A stretch of 64,000 bases of DNA from a virus, in the IMG/VR virus record IMGVR_UViG_3300028610_002211, positions 40,306 through 104,305 of that record; one strand, given 5' to 3'. The position numbers were made by a program, and so were the translations under genes. Below, in pieces: positions 1-6,138 of the stretch (position 1 is its first letter; every line of letters begins with the position of its first letter). The notes beneath the pieces are model-generated. The model worked only from the letters and a program-made list of their open reading frames with translations. It had not been told where the DNA came from and did not search any database.

Positions 1-491
1 GCGCAACCAAAGGCGCCGAAATCAGATCGAGGATTATCAGCGATGAAGACACCATAAAACCACTAAAATTAAAAGAAGAAAGCTACATCACACTGAGGGA
101 AGGCGCAAGGGCGTTCTATCAATTGATTGAGGATACCGTGCCAAGCTCCCCAGAACGGACTGAGGCGCTTAAAAAGGTTGAAGAGGCGTTGATGTGGGCA
201 AATACGGCTTTGTCGCGTTATATGGCCTTACAGTCGAGCCCGGGACGGTCTATGAAAAGAAATGAAGAGCTGTTTTTAGACTATAGAGGGGAAACCGGGC
301 TCGATTGGCGCAATTTCACATTGAATCCCCTGGCCAAAACGCAACCAAAACAAGTTTGTCTAGGTTGTAAAAAACACCCTTGCGAATGTAAATTTTCAAA
401 TCGCATATGGGATGAAAAACATTGCACGTGTGGATCGTTGCGTATCGGGATTAATGCTGAATGTCCAAACGAAGATTGTGATCAAAGATGA
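1..491 (+). CDS. Partial Acb2/Tad1-hairpin-like protein with C-terminal zinc-binding region
   Basis: The frame is open from the first bases of the window, so the true start is upstream; the first in-window candidates are TTG at 123 and ATG at 252. The middle of the protein (KKVEEALMWANTALSRY) matches the helical hairpin shared by phage Acb2 (anti-CBASS) and Tad1 (anti-Thoeris) cyclic-nucleotide sponges and is paralogous to the gene at 2494. A segment before it could be the extra N-terminal part of Tad1-like proteins. The last 40 residues hold CxxC, CxC and HCTC cysteine motifs, unusual for this family, suggesting a fusion or an internal start at 252 (MKRNEELF). Sponge function is inferred from the motif only. 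Confidence 0.6.
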   Translation, partial: ATKGAEIRSRIISDEDTIKPLKLKEESYITLREGARAFYQLIEDTVPSSPERTEALKKVEEALMWANTALSRYMALQSSPGRSMKRNEELFLDYRGETGLDWRNFTLNPLAKTQPKQVCLGCKKHPCECKFSNRIWDEKHCTCGSLRIGINAECPNEDCDQR

Positions 492-640
492 AGCCGAGCA
501 CGATACCAACCATTTTGAAGGCGTTGGCGGACAAGAAACAAGGTCCAATAGTTGCTGGTTACTTGATCGTGCTGATTATTGTTGTTTTTATCGAACTTAG
601 ACGAAAAAAGGCGAAAAATGGACAAAACACAAAAAAGTAA
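488..640 (+). CDS. Small single-pass membrane protein (50 aa)
   Basis: The ATG overlaps the previous stop as ATGA, implying translational coupling. About 20 polar residues (MKPSTIPTILKALADKKQGP) precede a clear transmembrane helix (residues 20-37, IVAGYLIVLIIVVFIEL), then a basic tail RRKKAK that would place the C-terminus in the cytoplasm. It overlaps the next gene by 23 bases. The function is unknown; a holin-type role cannot be excluded, but nothing specific supports it. Confidence 0.6.
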   Translation: MKPSTIPTILKALADKKQGPIVAGYLIVLIIVVFIELRRKKAKNGQNTKK

Positions 641-890
641 TCCATCAGTAACAGAGATTGTGAAAGATTGGTTGAAAGAACACGGCTTTGACGGGCTTTA
701 TAATGTTGATTCACAATGCGGTTGCGCGGTTGACGATTTTGCGCTTTGTGGTCAAATTTATTTAGACTGTCAAGCCGGTTATAAAGCTAAAATGGGTAGC
801 GATTCTGAAGACGATTATGGTATTGGTCCAGAAAAAGACCTGTGGTATTGGTCCACAAGAGCTCAAAAGGTAAAAACAAAAAAGAAATAA
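618..890 (+). CDS. Conserved phage protein, Cys-rich, 90 aa
   Basis: The start is the ATG at 618 (MDKTQKSNPSVTEIVKDWLKEHGFDGLYN), not the upstream TTG in frame. The sequence has the pattern EIVKxWLxEHGFDGLYN followed by CGCxxDDFxxCG and a further Cys (residues ~33-50), which I recognise as a small hypothetical protein common in many unrelated phages; a metal-binding role for the cysteines is inference. Its start overlaps the upstream membrane protein gene by 23 bases. Confidence 0.75.
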   Translation: MDKTQKSNPSVTEIVKDWLKEHGFDGLYNVDSQCGCAVDDFALCGQIYLDCQAGYKAKMGSDSEDDYGIGPEKDLWYWSTRAQKVKTKKK

Positions 891-901
891 GGGGTTGATT
901 T

Positions 902-1147
902 ATGCATTTAGAAACAAAGGAAGTGTCAGACAAAGTGATTGAGGGGTTCGAGCCGGTACCAGAGCGCCTTTCTGACGCTGCAAAACAGGTTTTGGATGGT
1001 TTCACCCGGGTAACCGCTACACGAGCAACACAAGGCGGTAGAGACCTTATAACTTGGGCCAAACACGAGCTAAAAACGAAAAAACACAAAAAGGCCAAGC
1101 GCAAGCAAAAAAAGCAATCGAAACGAAAAAACAGGTCGAAAAAATGA
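902..1147 (+). CDS. Hypothetical protein with highly basic tail (81 aa)
   Basis: Preceded by an AGGGG-like Shine-Dalgarno 11 bases after the previous stop. The first 55 residues are ordinary and partly helical; the last 25 are almost entirely Lys, Arg and Gln, which may bind nucleic acid. The stop overlaps the next start (ATGA at 1144). No family recognised. Confidence 0.65.
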   Translation: MHLETKEVSDKVIEGFEPVPERLSDAAKQVLDGFTRVTATRATQGGRDLITWAKHELKTKKHKKAKRKQKKQSKRKNRSKK

Positions 1148-1332
1148 AAAAAATTGATCTGATAAGAGCAAAAAGGCCGATAGGATCGATAAAACAACAT
1201 GAAATGTTGGCAGGCGGTTTGCAGTCCTTGGCAGATTTGATAATAATGCTCGCCAAAGGTCAAAGAACGGTTTGGATTTTAACGATAGTTAACTTTTTGT
1301 TGTTTATTTTACATTTTTACCACTTTCACTAA
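1144..1332 (+). CDS. Small membrane protein with C-terminal transmembrane helix (62 aa)
   Basis: The start at 1144 is chosen because it overlaps the previous stop as ATGA; the longer frame upstream lies inside the preceding gene. The last 20 residues (VWILTIVNFLLFILHFYHFH) form one hydrophobic helix ending in a His-rich tip, so it is likely tail-anchored in the inner membrane. The N-terminal 40 residues are basic. Function unknown. Confidence 0.6.
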   Translation: MKKIDLIRAKRPIGSIKQHEMLAGGLQSLADLIIMLAKGQRTVWILTIVNFLLFILHFYHFH

Positions 1333-1358
1333 ACGTTTTGAACAAAAAGAGCTCAAAA

Positions 1359-1673
1359 ATGACAAAAGAACCGAAAAAAGACCAATTTGAAGAAACGTTG
1401 TGTAAGGAGATAGTGAAAAAATTCGGTGAAGACTGGGCGGCAATAGAAGATCGATATTATGAACGGTTGCAAAGACAATTAATAGCATACGAAGATGAAA
1501 AAAAAGACAAATTGAAGATCGCGAGCCTTGAAAAGCGCGTTTTAGAGCTCGAATTAGCAATTGATCGACTTGCTAGAGCGACCGATGGAAATAATTGGGC
1601 GGGGGTGCCTCGCTATCGGGACCAAAAACACGAAAATGAAAAAAAAGACAAAAAACAAGAAAATAAAAGTTAA
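1359..1673 (+). CDS. Coiled-coil hypothetical protein (104 aa)
   Basis: The ATG at 1359 is preferred over TTG 1338. Heptad-like stretches between residues 20 and 80 (KIASLEKRVLELELAIDRLA) predict a coiled coil, and the C-terminus is Lys/Glu-rich. It overlaps the next gene (1636) by 38 bases. No family recognised. Confidence 0.55.
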   Translation: MTKEPKKDQFEETLCKEIVKKFGEDWAAIEDRYYERLQRQLIAYEDEKKDKLKIASLEKRVLELELAIDRLARATDGNNWAGVPRYRDQKHENEKKDKKQENKS

Positions 1674-1800
1674 AAAAAGCTTGGTTATCAAGTTTGAAGT
1701 GTCAGAAACAGAAGACGGCGGTGTAAATGGAACTATCAAGCTAGTTTATATTGATTACGACACTCAAAAGGATGAAAAACAATGCCTTCTTTCAAAATAA
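1636..1800 (+). CDS. Small basic hypothetical protein (54 aa)
   Basis: Starts inside the 3' end of the preceding gene with MKKKTKNKKIKVKK, then a beta-rich segment (SLVIKFEVSETEDGGVNGTIKLVYIDYD). It overlaps the next gene by 19 bases, fitting the overlapping-cistron style of this operon. Function unknown; the start is uncertain because no strong Shine-Dalgarno is seen. Confidence 0.45.
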   Translation: MKKKTKNKKIKVKKSLVIKFEVSETEDGGVNGTIKLVYIDYDTQKDEKQCLLSK

Positions 1801-1988
1801 CTCAAAAAACTGATAACGAATGGAACCTTCACGTAACGTTTATTATCGGTACCACGCAAATTTATGCGAGATATGTTGATAAAACTAAAACAGAAGTTGT
1901 TGCCAAAGCGCTAAATGGACTTAGGAACATGTGTGATAAAATAAGCGAGGTCCGAAGCCAGTTGTTATCAGAATATGACAAAGAATGA
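1782..1988 (+). CDS. Hypothetical protein (68 aa)
   Basis: ATG preceded by AAAGGATG. A short beta-rich N-terminal half (WNLHVTFIIGTTQIYARYV) is followed by a helix (ALNGLRNMCDKISEVRSQLL). Lies in a run of co-directional small genes. No family recognised. Confidence 0.55.
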   Translation: MPSFKITQKTDNEWNLHVTFIIGTTQIYARYVDKTKTEVVAKALNGLRNMCDKISEVRSQLLSEYDKE

Positions 1989-2017
1989 CCAAAAACCCCT
2001 AGAAAGGAAAAAACAAA

Positions 2018-2473
2018 ATGAAGGACTTGAGCGAAACAGATTTGAAAGAAAAACTGTTGGTTGGAACAAAGGCATATGTGTTGATAGAAAGTATAGACCC
2101 GTACGACATAGAAGCGGGCAAACTTGTCCAGTTGGACAAACTGACGGTTATGGGAGTGATTGTTTGCGACCGTTTAGAAGAGGAAACAAGGAGTCTTGTG
2201 ACGGATCGGGTGTTTACCACTTACAAAATAGCTCCAACTAGCTTAGAAGAAGCAAACAAACTTCCCAAACCAAACCCAAACGAAAAGGATTGGGACAAGC
2301 CGCTTGAATATGACGGTCCGATCGCTTGCACCGAACGGCAACTGTTAGAGATAATCGAAGATGAGTTTGTTGCGTTTGAAGCGTTTTATGCCGGTCTGGT
2401 TAACATGACCAGGGCTTATATAGCGCACAAAAAACACGCTTTAACTGAACAAGAGCTTTTTAACACTCTTTAA
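2018..2473 (+). CDS. Hypothetical protein (151 aa)
   Basis: Good AGAAAGGA Shine-Dalgarno. Acidic, mixed alpha/beta protein with no recognised domain; the N-terminal half (AYVLIESIDPYDIEAGKLVQLDKLTVMGVIV) reads as beta-rich. Its stop codon lies inside an inverted operator-like motif (TTTAACACTCTTTAAC, 2459-2474), so the end of the gene may double as a regulatory site. Confidence 0.7.
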   Translation: MKDLSETDLKEKLLVGTKAYVLIESIDPYDIEAGKLVQLDKLTVMGVIVCDRLEEETRSLVTDRVFTTYKIAPTSLEEANKLPKPNPNEKDWDKPLEYDGPIACTERQLLEIIEDEFVAFEAFYAGLVNMTRAYIAHKKHALTEQELFNTL

Positions 2474-2474
2474 C
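2459..2474 (-). promoter_or_regulatory. Operator-like motif, inverted copy 1
   Basis: Reads GTTAAAGAGTGTTAAA on the minus strand, close to the spacer of the dispersed promoter family (ATTAAGAGGTGTTAAG). It has no -35 or -10 of its own and sits across a stop codon in an intergenic gap. Comparable minus-strand copies are at 2938-2954, 3282-3297 and 3486-3501. Confidence 0.4.
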
Positions 2475-2493
2475 GCAAGAAAAGGAGAAAAAA

Positions 2494-2742
2494 ATGGGAT
2501 TTAACATTGAAAACAACTTTACTTACCACCCCCCAGGAAAATGGGACATTGAAGTTTATCAAAAGATCCGAGACAAGGCAAAAGAGTTTGCAGAGCTCAT
2601 TGAAAAGCTTTGTCCAGACTCGCGAGAACTATCAATAGCCTTTGGGAAGGTCGAAGAAGCGGTAATGTGGGCCAATGCGGCCCGAGCTCGTTACAAAGTA
2701 TCCCCGACCGGTCCGGAGCCTCACAAGGGAAAAAAACAATGA
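2494..2742 (+). CDS. Acb2-family cyclic-nucleotide sponge (anti-CBASS candidate)
   Basis: The protein is 82 aa with a strong AAAGGAG Shine-Dalgarno. Residues ~9-68 carry the family signature seen in phage Acb2 proteins: FTYHPPG, KAKEFAELIEKLCPDSRE and KVEEAVMWANAARARY, that is two antiparallel helices closed by an MWAN motif. Acb2 and the related Tad1 hairpin bind cyclic di- and trinucleotides, or ADP-ribose derivatives, and block CBASS or Thoeris signalling. Which signal this protein binds cannot be told from sequence. The stop overlaps the next ATG. A paralogous domain is encoded at the left end of the window. Confidence 0.85.
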   Translation: MGFNIENNFTYHPPGKWDIEVYQKIRDKAKEFAELIEKLCPDSRELSIAFGKVEEAVMWANAARARYKVSPTGPEPHKGKKQ

Positions 2743-2939
2743 AAAGACAGGTAAGAATATCCAAGAAAGAGGTAGAAGCGCTTCAAAATGACGGTTTAGA
2801 CAAACCACAAATGGAAGCGATAAGACTGGCCCGAGCTCGGGCGGGTTTGTGTCTGTACGATGCTGCAAGATTGATAAACGGTTATCGACGAAACGGCCAA
2901 ATGTCGATCATGGTATCATGGATGCGTAATGATGCGTGA
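2739..2939 (+). CDS. Small basic protein with L7/L12-like C-terminal motif (66 aa)
   Basis: Start overlaps the Acb2-like gene stop (ATGA), so the two are translationally coupled. The segment MEAIRLARARAGLCLYDAARLI resembles the IRxxRxxxGLxLxEA pattern of the ribosomal protein L7/L12 C-terminal domain, found in some small phage proteins; this is a weak resemblance. Role unknown; coupling suggests co-expression with the sponge. Confidence 0.6.
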   Translation: MKRQVRISKKEVEALQNDGLDKPQMEAIRLARARAGLCLYDAARLINGYRRNGQMSIMVSWMRNDA

Positions 2940-2954
2940 CACTCTTTAACACAT

Positions 2955-2974
2955 GTATAACGATCGAGTTATAC
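2955..2974. repeat. Inverted repeat in 5' leader
   Basis: Perfect 7-bp arms GTATAAC and GTTATAC separated by 6 bases, located 18 bases upstream of the gene at 2993. Could be an operator or an mRNA hairpin controlling that gene. Confidence 0.4.
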
Positions 2975-2992
2975 TCAGAAAGGAATTGTAAA

Positions 2993-3286
2993 ATGGGTGA
3001 ACGTTCAACGATAGTTTTAAACGATAAATGGTGTTGGGTCAATATAGAAATGAAGGATATAAAAAAGGGCGATATATTCCGATCACTAGAAGCGAACAAA
3101 ACACCAGTTTGGGGCGACGGTGCCTTTAAGAGCATTAGAACGTTTATCGCTCTTAAAGACGCAGAAATAAAAAAGGGTGTTGCCGGTGTCGTATCGGACG
3201 GGGTTCCGTGTGTGAATGAATACACACGAACATACATCGATATGGAAAACAACGAACACGCGTATAACGGCCGAACTATCCTTTAA
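2993..3286 (+). CDS. Hypothetical protein (97 aa)
   Basis: ATG 2993 follows AGAAAGGA and is preferred over the upstream frame start, which would overlap a perfect inverted repeat (GTATAAC 2955-2961 / GTTATAC 2968-2974). Pattern WVNIEMKDIKKGDIFRSLEANK suggests a small beta-barrel; DIKKGD is common in phage hypothetical proteins. Followed by an inverted operator-like motif. Confidence 0.65.
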   Translation: MGERSTIVLNDKWCWVNIEMKDIKKGDIFRSLEANKTPVWGDGAFKSIRTFIALKDAEIKKGVAGVVSDGVPCVNEYTRTYIDMENNEHAYNGRTIL

Positions 3287-3297
3287 CACGTTTTAAC
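3282..3297 (-). promoter_or_regulatory. Operator-like motif, inverted copies in early gaps
   Basis: Minus strand GTTAAAACGTGTTAAA. A near-identical site is at 3486-3501 and a third (GTTAAGCGTGTTTAA) at 3785-3799. All lie immediately after stop codons and just before the next Shine-Dalgarno. The placement resembles phage stoperators; that function is inferred. Confidence 0.4.
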
Positions 3298-3316
3298 GCA
3301 AAAAGGAGAAAAAACG

Positions 3317-3490
3317 ATGAAAAAAGTCAATATTTTGTTAACTTTTGAAGTTGATGACGATTGTGATACAACTGCATTAACAGATTGTATACGTTGCATG
3401 ACTGATGACTTCGATTACGAATTTATCAAAGAAGATACCGGTTCGAGTGCGACTTTATCCGGAATAAAAGAAGTTCAAAGTCTTCTTTAA
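3317..3490 (+). CDS. Small acidic hypothetical protein (57 aa)
   Basis: Strong AAAAAGGAG Shine-Dalgarno. MKKVNILLTFEVDDDCDTTALTDCIRCMTDDFDYEF: a beta strand then an acidic helix with three cysteines. Its stop codon is inside an inverted operator-like motif (3486-3501). No family recognised. Confidence 0.65.
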   Translation: MKKVNILLTFEVDDDCDTTALTDCIRCMTDDFDYEFIKEDTGSSATLSGIKEVQSLL

Positions 3491-3531
3491 CGTGTTTTAA
3501 CAACCACAGAAACAAAAAAAGGAGAAAAACG

Positions 3532-3798
3532 ATGAACGAAAGTAAAATGAAGCTTTTTTTAGTATCGGACAAACCGAAAGAACAGTTCAATAGTTCAAGA
3601 GACGATCACATAATCATTTTGGCAAAAACAGAAGAAAACGCACTAAAGCTCGCAAAAGAAGAAAATCCGGCTTTGTGTTTGAGAGGTAGTATTGCTGTAT
3701 TGGAAGATGAGAAACACGAAAGGATATTAGTATCCGTTAAATACAACAAGCATTATAATCCGCTGATTGGCGCGACAGCACTCCTTAAACACGCTTAA
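3532..3798 (+). CDS. Hypothetical protein (88 aa)
   Basis: Strong AAAAAAGGAG Shine-Dalgarno. Alternating strands and a helix (HIIILAKTEENALKLAKEENP) suggest a small alpha/beta fold. It is the last gene before the 0.9 kb control region, and its end overlaps an inverted operator-like motif (3785-3799). Confidence 0.65.
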   Translation: MNESKMKLFLVSDKPKEQFNSSRDDHIIILAKTEENALKLAKEENPALCLRGSIAVLEDEKHERILVSVKYNKHYNPLIGATALLKHA

Positions 3799-4052
3799 CA
3801 CGCGGTCGGTTATTCGAACACACACGAACACGCAGCAAAACACCCCCAGAACACCAACACATCCCCTAAAACGCTCGATTACACGCTAAGGTATACCCTA
3901 GCCTACCTAACGCTCCAACACGCTTACAGACACTTACAGACATGTTTAACGATATAACGACTTGTCTTTAATTTATGAGGGTGATTATTCTAGTCTTTTG
4001 AGTACAGGCATGTTGAAATTCCCCCTATATAGACAGCGCCTTAAAGGAATAC

Positions 4053-4069
4053 TTTAACACGCTAATTCA
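4053..4069 (-). promoter_or_regulatory. Operator-like motif, minus strand
   Basis: The minus strand reads TGAATTAGCGTGTTAAA, matching almost exactly the spacer of the promoters at 11366 and 11798 (TGAATTAAGCGTGTTAAA). A degenerate -35/-10 pair flanks it on the minus strand, but there is no gene downstream. Confidence 0.45.
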
Positions 4070-4422
4070 TATATCAGAAAATCTTTAAAACACTCAAAAA
4101 ACCCAAAAACCTCCAAATAGACTGAAAAAAAGGATCTGTTTCTCGTTCGAGTACTTAATTCAGATGTCGCCACAATCCCCCAAAAATCCCCCAAACAAAA
4201 AACCACACCAAGAGCACCATAGGGGTCACAAGAGCCATAACGATAACAACAGAGATAGTAACAGCCACATATACCTCTAATCGTCCCCAGAACACCCCTA
4301 GAATTCGGTATATGCCGATATACACGCATACACGTAGGCACGTGTAGAAGCGTAACAGAAAGCAGATGAGAGGACATACACGTGATATAGCGTTTAACGT
4401 AATTTAGATGTTTAAGAGGGAA

Positions 4423-4441
4423 TGAGTTAGAGCGTGTTAGA
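4423..4441 (+). promoter_or_regulatory. Operator-like motif, plus strand, no promoter
   Basis: TGAGTTAGAGCGTGTTAGA resembles the promoter-family spacer but lacks a TTGACA upstream. A related GAGTTAGAG word recurs at about 4466, 4719 and 5264, suggesting a cluster of binding sites. Confidence 0.4.
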
Positions 4442-4484
4442 GGGGATTAGTTAAACGGATTAAGGGAGTTAGAGTTGAAGAATA

Positions 4485-4520
4485 GATATAGCGACCGATA
4501 TAACGACCGATATAACGACC
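4485..4520. repeat. Three tandem 12-bp iterons
   Basis: GATATAGCGACC, GATATAACGACC, GATATAACGACC in direct tandem. A fourth isolated copy (GATATAACGAC) is at 3951. Iteron arrays of this type mark replication origins or partition sites in phages and plasmids; no initiator gene was recognised nearby. Confidence 0.6.
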
Positions 4521-4709
4521 CGTGATAGTTTCGAAAGGCGGCGCGCTCCCGACCTGGGAAAACTCAAAATCAGCAGCACACCTAAACAAGAAACGTACCA
4601 ATCCGAGGGGAGTTAAAGCCACGACCCCAGAAACCTTTAAACGGTTTAAACGCGTTTGTCCTCATACGCACATACACACATATAATACAAATCATTTGTC
4701 GCTTTTATC

Positions 4710-4738
4710 TTGACATATGAGTTAGAGGTGGTTATATT
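4710..4738 (+). promoter_or_regulatory. Sigma70-type promoter with operator-like spacer
   Basis: TTGACA (4710-4715), 17-bp spacer containing ATGAGTTAGAGGTGGT, and TATATT (4733-4738). This copy has canonical hexamers and shows how to align the more degenerate family members. Predicted transcription start is near 4745. Confidence 0.75.
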
Positions 4739-4786
4739 AGTAGTATGGCAAGAACAACAGCAATCGAATCGAAAGGAGTAACGGGA

Positions 4787-4987
4787 ATGAAAAGGGCCGT
4801 CTGCTGTAAGTGTCGGGTCATGCGCAACACTGACGAGATGGATCGGACTGTGGGGTGTTTGGGTCAAATCGTTTGGTTGTGTCAACGGTGCAGCAATGCA
4901 CAGCACAAAGAGCAAATTCGCGAAATCTTAATTGATGCTGAATCACAAGGTGTCGATATAGATAAGTGGAGACACCTGCTCGACTAA
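4787..4987 (+). CDS. Small zinc-ribbon protein (66 aa)
   Basis: The ATG at 4787 follows AAAGGAG; the earlier in-frame ATG at 4745 sits at the predicted transcription start and is probably not used. CCKCRVMRNTDEMD then CQRCSNAQ gives a CxxC...CxxC zinc ribbon (residues ~6-40), followed by a short helix. It has its own promoter and terminator, so it is a monocistronic unit. Function unknown; small zinc proteins of this type often modify host RNA polymerase or other host targets. Confidence 0.7.
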   Translation: MKRAVCCKCRVMRNTDEMDRTVGCLGQIVWLCQRCSNAQHKEQIREILIDAESQGVDIDKWRHLLD

Positions 4988-4995
4988 TCCCCAAC

Positions 4996-5022
4996 GGGGC
5001 GCGGGTTAAACCGCGCCCTACT
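4996..5022 (+). terminator. Rho-independent terminator-like hairpin
   Basis: GGGCGCGG...CCGCGCCC stem with a TTAA loop, 9 bases after the zinc-protein stop, followed by TACTTCTTT. It would end the monocistronic transcript started at 4745. Confidence 0.65.
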
Positions 5023-5614
5023 TCTTTAGTTCGAGTTAAAGCCGTCTTAAACCCGTTCTAACGCTCTAACTCTTTAACTCAACCCGTGGGTATTAACTAG
5101 GGTTAGAAAGGAGCACAGAAGGGCGTATAACGGCATCACAATCGATCCTACCCCCACTGGCAATCCGATGTGGGCCGGGGGGCGGTCTGGACCCATGTCT
5201 TACTGCCGCGCCCAACGCTCAACTTTTTCACCAAAAGCCGTTTTTAACCCATATAATCGAGTTAGAGACCTAACTATTTCACAAAAAATTTTTAACTCGC
5301 AAAGCCAAACTTTCCCAACATCTGAGTTAGACACTACCTAACGACTTAACGACTTAACGACCTAGCGACCCAACCGCCACCCCCCTTTTAACCAATGCCC
5401 ACCTACAAAACCACAGAATAACCCACAAGCCGCTTTAACACCCTAAGACAACCAACCCTATACCCAGATGTTAGAAAGGCACACACAAAGCCCTAATGCG
5501 ACTCCAGGCCTTCGGCCTACCTACGCGCTCGGGCGCGCGCGTGGGAAACGAAGAAAGGGAAACAAAAAAGCTTCCGGAGGTGCCGGGAGGGGGCGAAGAA
5601 AAGTGAGAAAAATG
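5023..5614. other. Non-coding region with iterons and GC-rich structured block
   Basis: No convincing gene. Contains operator-like words on both strands (5064-5090, 5264-5272, 5322-5332), a GC-rich block at 5140-5212 with several inverted repeats (for example CCCAC/GTGGG), an 8-bp tandem repeat at 5341-5372 and a tight AGGCC-TTC-GGCCT hairpin near 5500-5512. The frame at 5468-5689 has no Shine-Dalgarno and a random-looking composition. Confidence 0.45.
5341..5372. repeat. Four tandem 8-bp repeats
   Basis: ACGACTTA, ACGACTTA, ACGACCTA, GCGACCCA. They share the ACGAC core of the 12-bp iterons at 4485-4520, so both arrays may bind the same protein. Confidence 0.55.
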
Positions 5615-5643
5615 TTGACATATGAATTCGGTGTGTCCATACT
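5615..5643 (+). promoter_or_regulatory. Promoter for the 5.7-10.7 kb operon
   Basis: TTGACA (5615-5620), 17-bp spacer starting TATGAATTCGGTGTGT, and CATACT (5638-5643). The spacer keeps the ATGAATT and GTGT parts of the family motif. No terminator is seen until after 10663, so it may drive a long run of small genes. Confidence 0.65.
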
Positions 5644-5669
5644 TGAGAAAGCGAGGGGGGTTGAAAGGA

Positions 5670-5756
5670 ATGAGCCTATGGACGTTTAAGGAACTGGCTT
5701 GGTATAATGGGCGTTTAGATGGTTTGGTGTGGATACTTAAGAAGATGGTGGAGTGA
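5670..5756 (+). CDS. Possible 28-residue peptide
   Basis: ATG after GAAAGGA, encoding MSLWTFKELAWYNGRLDGLV and 8 more residues, stopping 4 bases before the next gene. It is the first translatable unit after the 5615 promoter. Aromatic and amphipathic; could be a leader peptide or a real micropeptide. Evidence is limited to the Shine-Dalgarno and position. Confidence 0.4.
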   Translation: MSLWTFKELAWYNGRLDGLVWILKKMVE

Positions 5757-5760
5757 AATA

Positions 5761-6138
5761 ATGGTTGAAGTAATTTCAAAAGGAAAACTCAAAGTCGTTT
5801 GTAAGGTTTGCAGTTCTTTGTTGTGTGCCGAATTTGGGGAAGCGCAAGTTCTCGATTCATACCCTACAACTTGGCGCATAAAGTGTCCGGTGTGTTTTAA
5901 TTGGGTCGTGTTGTCGGCCGTAGAATATGTAAAAGCGGTTATTGAACGATCCGAAGAGGCGAAGAAGGAACCCATACTTTTGTGTAACGCCAAAATGAGT
6001 CGTTGTAACCCAGAGTTTACAAAAAACGAAAAGTTATATATCGATGGTGAGAAGTTCATAGACGAAGACGATGAACTCGCAATCGAAAAACTTATAGAAG
6101 AAGACGAGAAAAAGGAGCAAGCCAATGAACAACGTTAA
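5761..6138 (+). CDS. Zinc-ribbon protein with acidic tail (125 aa)
   Basis: ATG 5761 follows GGTGGAG. VVCKVCSSLLCAEFG and IKCPVCFNWV form two CxxC knuckles (residues ~14-47), then a helical, very acidic C-terminus (DEDDELAIEKLIEEDEKKE). It overlaps the next gene by 14 bases. Likely a host-interaction or nucleic-acid-binding accessory protein, by general analogy only. Confidence 0.65.
   Translation: MVEVISKGKLKVVCKVCSSLLCAEFGEAQVLDSYPTTWRIKCPVCFNWVVLSAVEYVKAVIERSEEAKKEPILLCNAKMSRCNPEFTKNEKLYIDGEKFIDEDDELAIEKLIEEDEKKEQANEQR

Larger units (their letters stand above)
3799..4709. other. Gene-poor control region with repeats
   Basis: No plus-strand frame here has a convincing Shine-Dalgarno and coding character, and minus-strand frames look like shadows. 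The stretch is rich in ACACG/TTTAAC words on the plus strand. It contains a GATATAACGAC iteron at 3951-3961, a promoterless minus-strand operator motif at 4053-4069, a 6-bp inverted repeat ACACGT/ACGTGT at 4330-4345, a plus-strand operator motif at 4423-4441 and a tandem iteron block at 4485-4520. Candidate origin or regulatory hub. Confidence 0.5.

Noticed and set aside
1975-2241. Plus-strand frame overlapping the gene at 2018
   Set aside because: The 2018 frame has the Shine-Dalgarno and longer coherent sequence; this one is a shadow.
4054-4377. Minus-strand frame in the control region
   Set aside because: No Shine-Dalgarno, odd composition (Cys/Tyr/Gly-rich), overlaps repeats; treated as non-coding.
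4522-4713. Plus-strand frame in the control region
   Set aside because: No Shine-Dalgarno and ends in His/Thr-rich low complexity; crosses the promoter at 4710.
4485-5372. CRISPR array
   Set aside because: Repeats are 8-12 bp in direct tandem without spacers.
5468-5689. Plus-strand frame MLERHTQSPNATPG...
   Set aside because: No Shine-Dalgarno, Arg/Gly-rich random composition and it contains the 5615 promoter.
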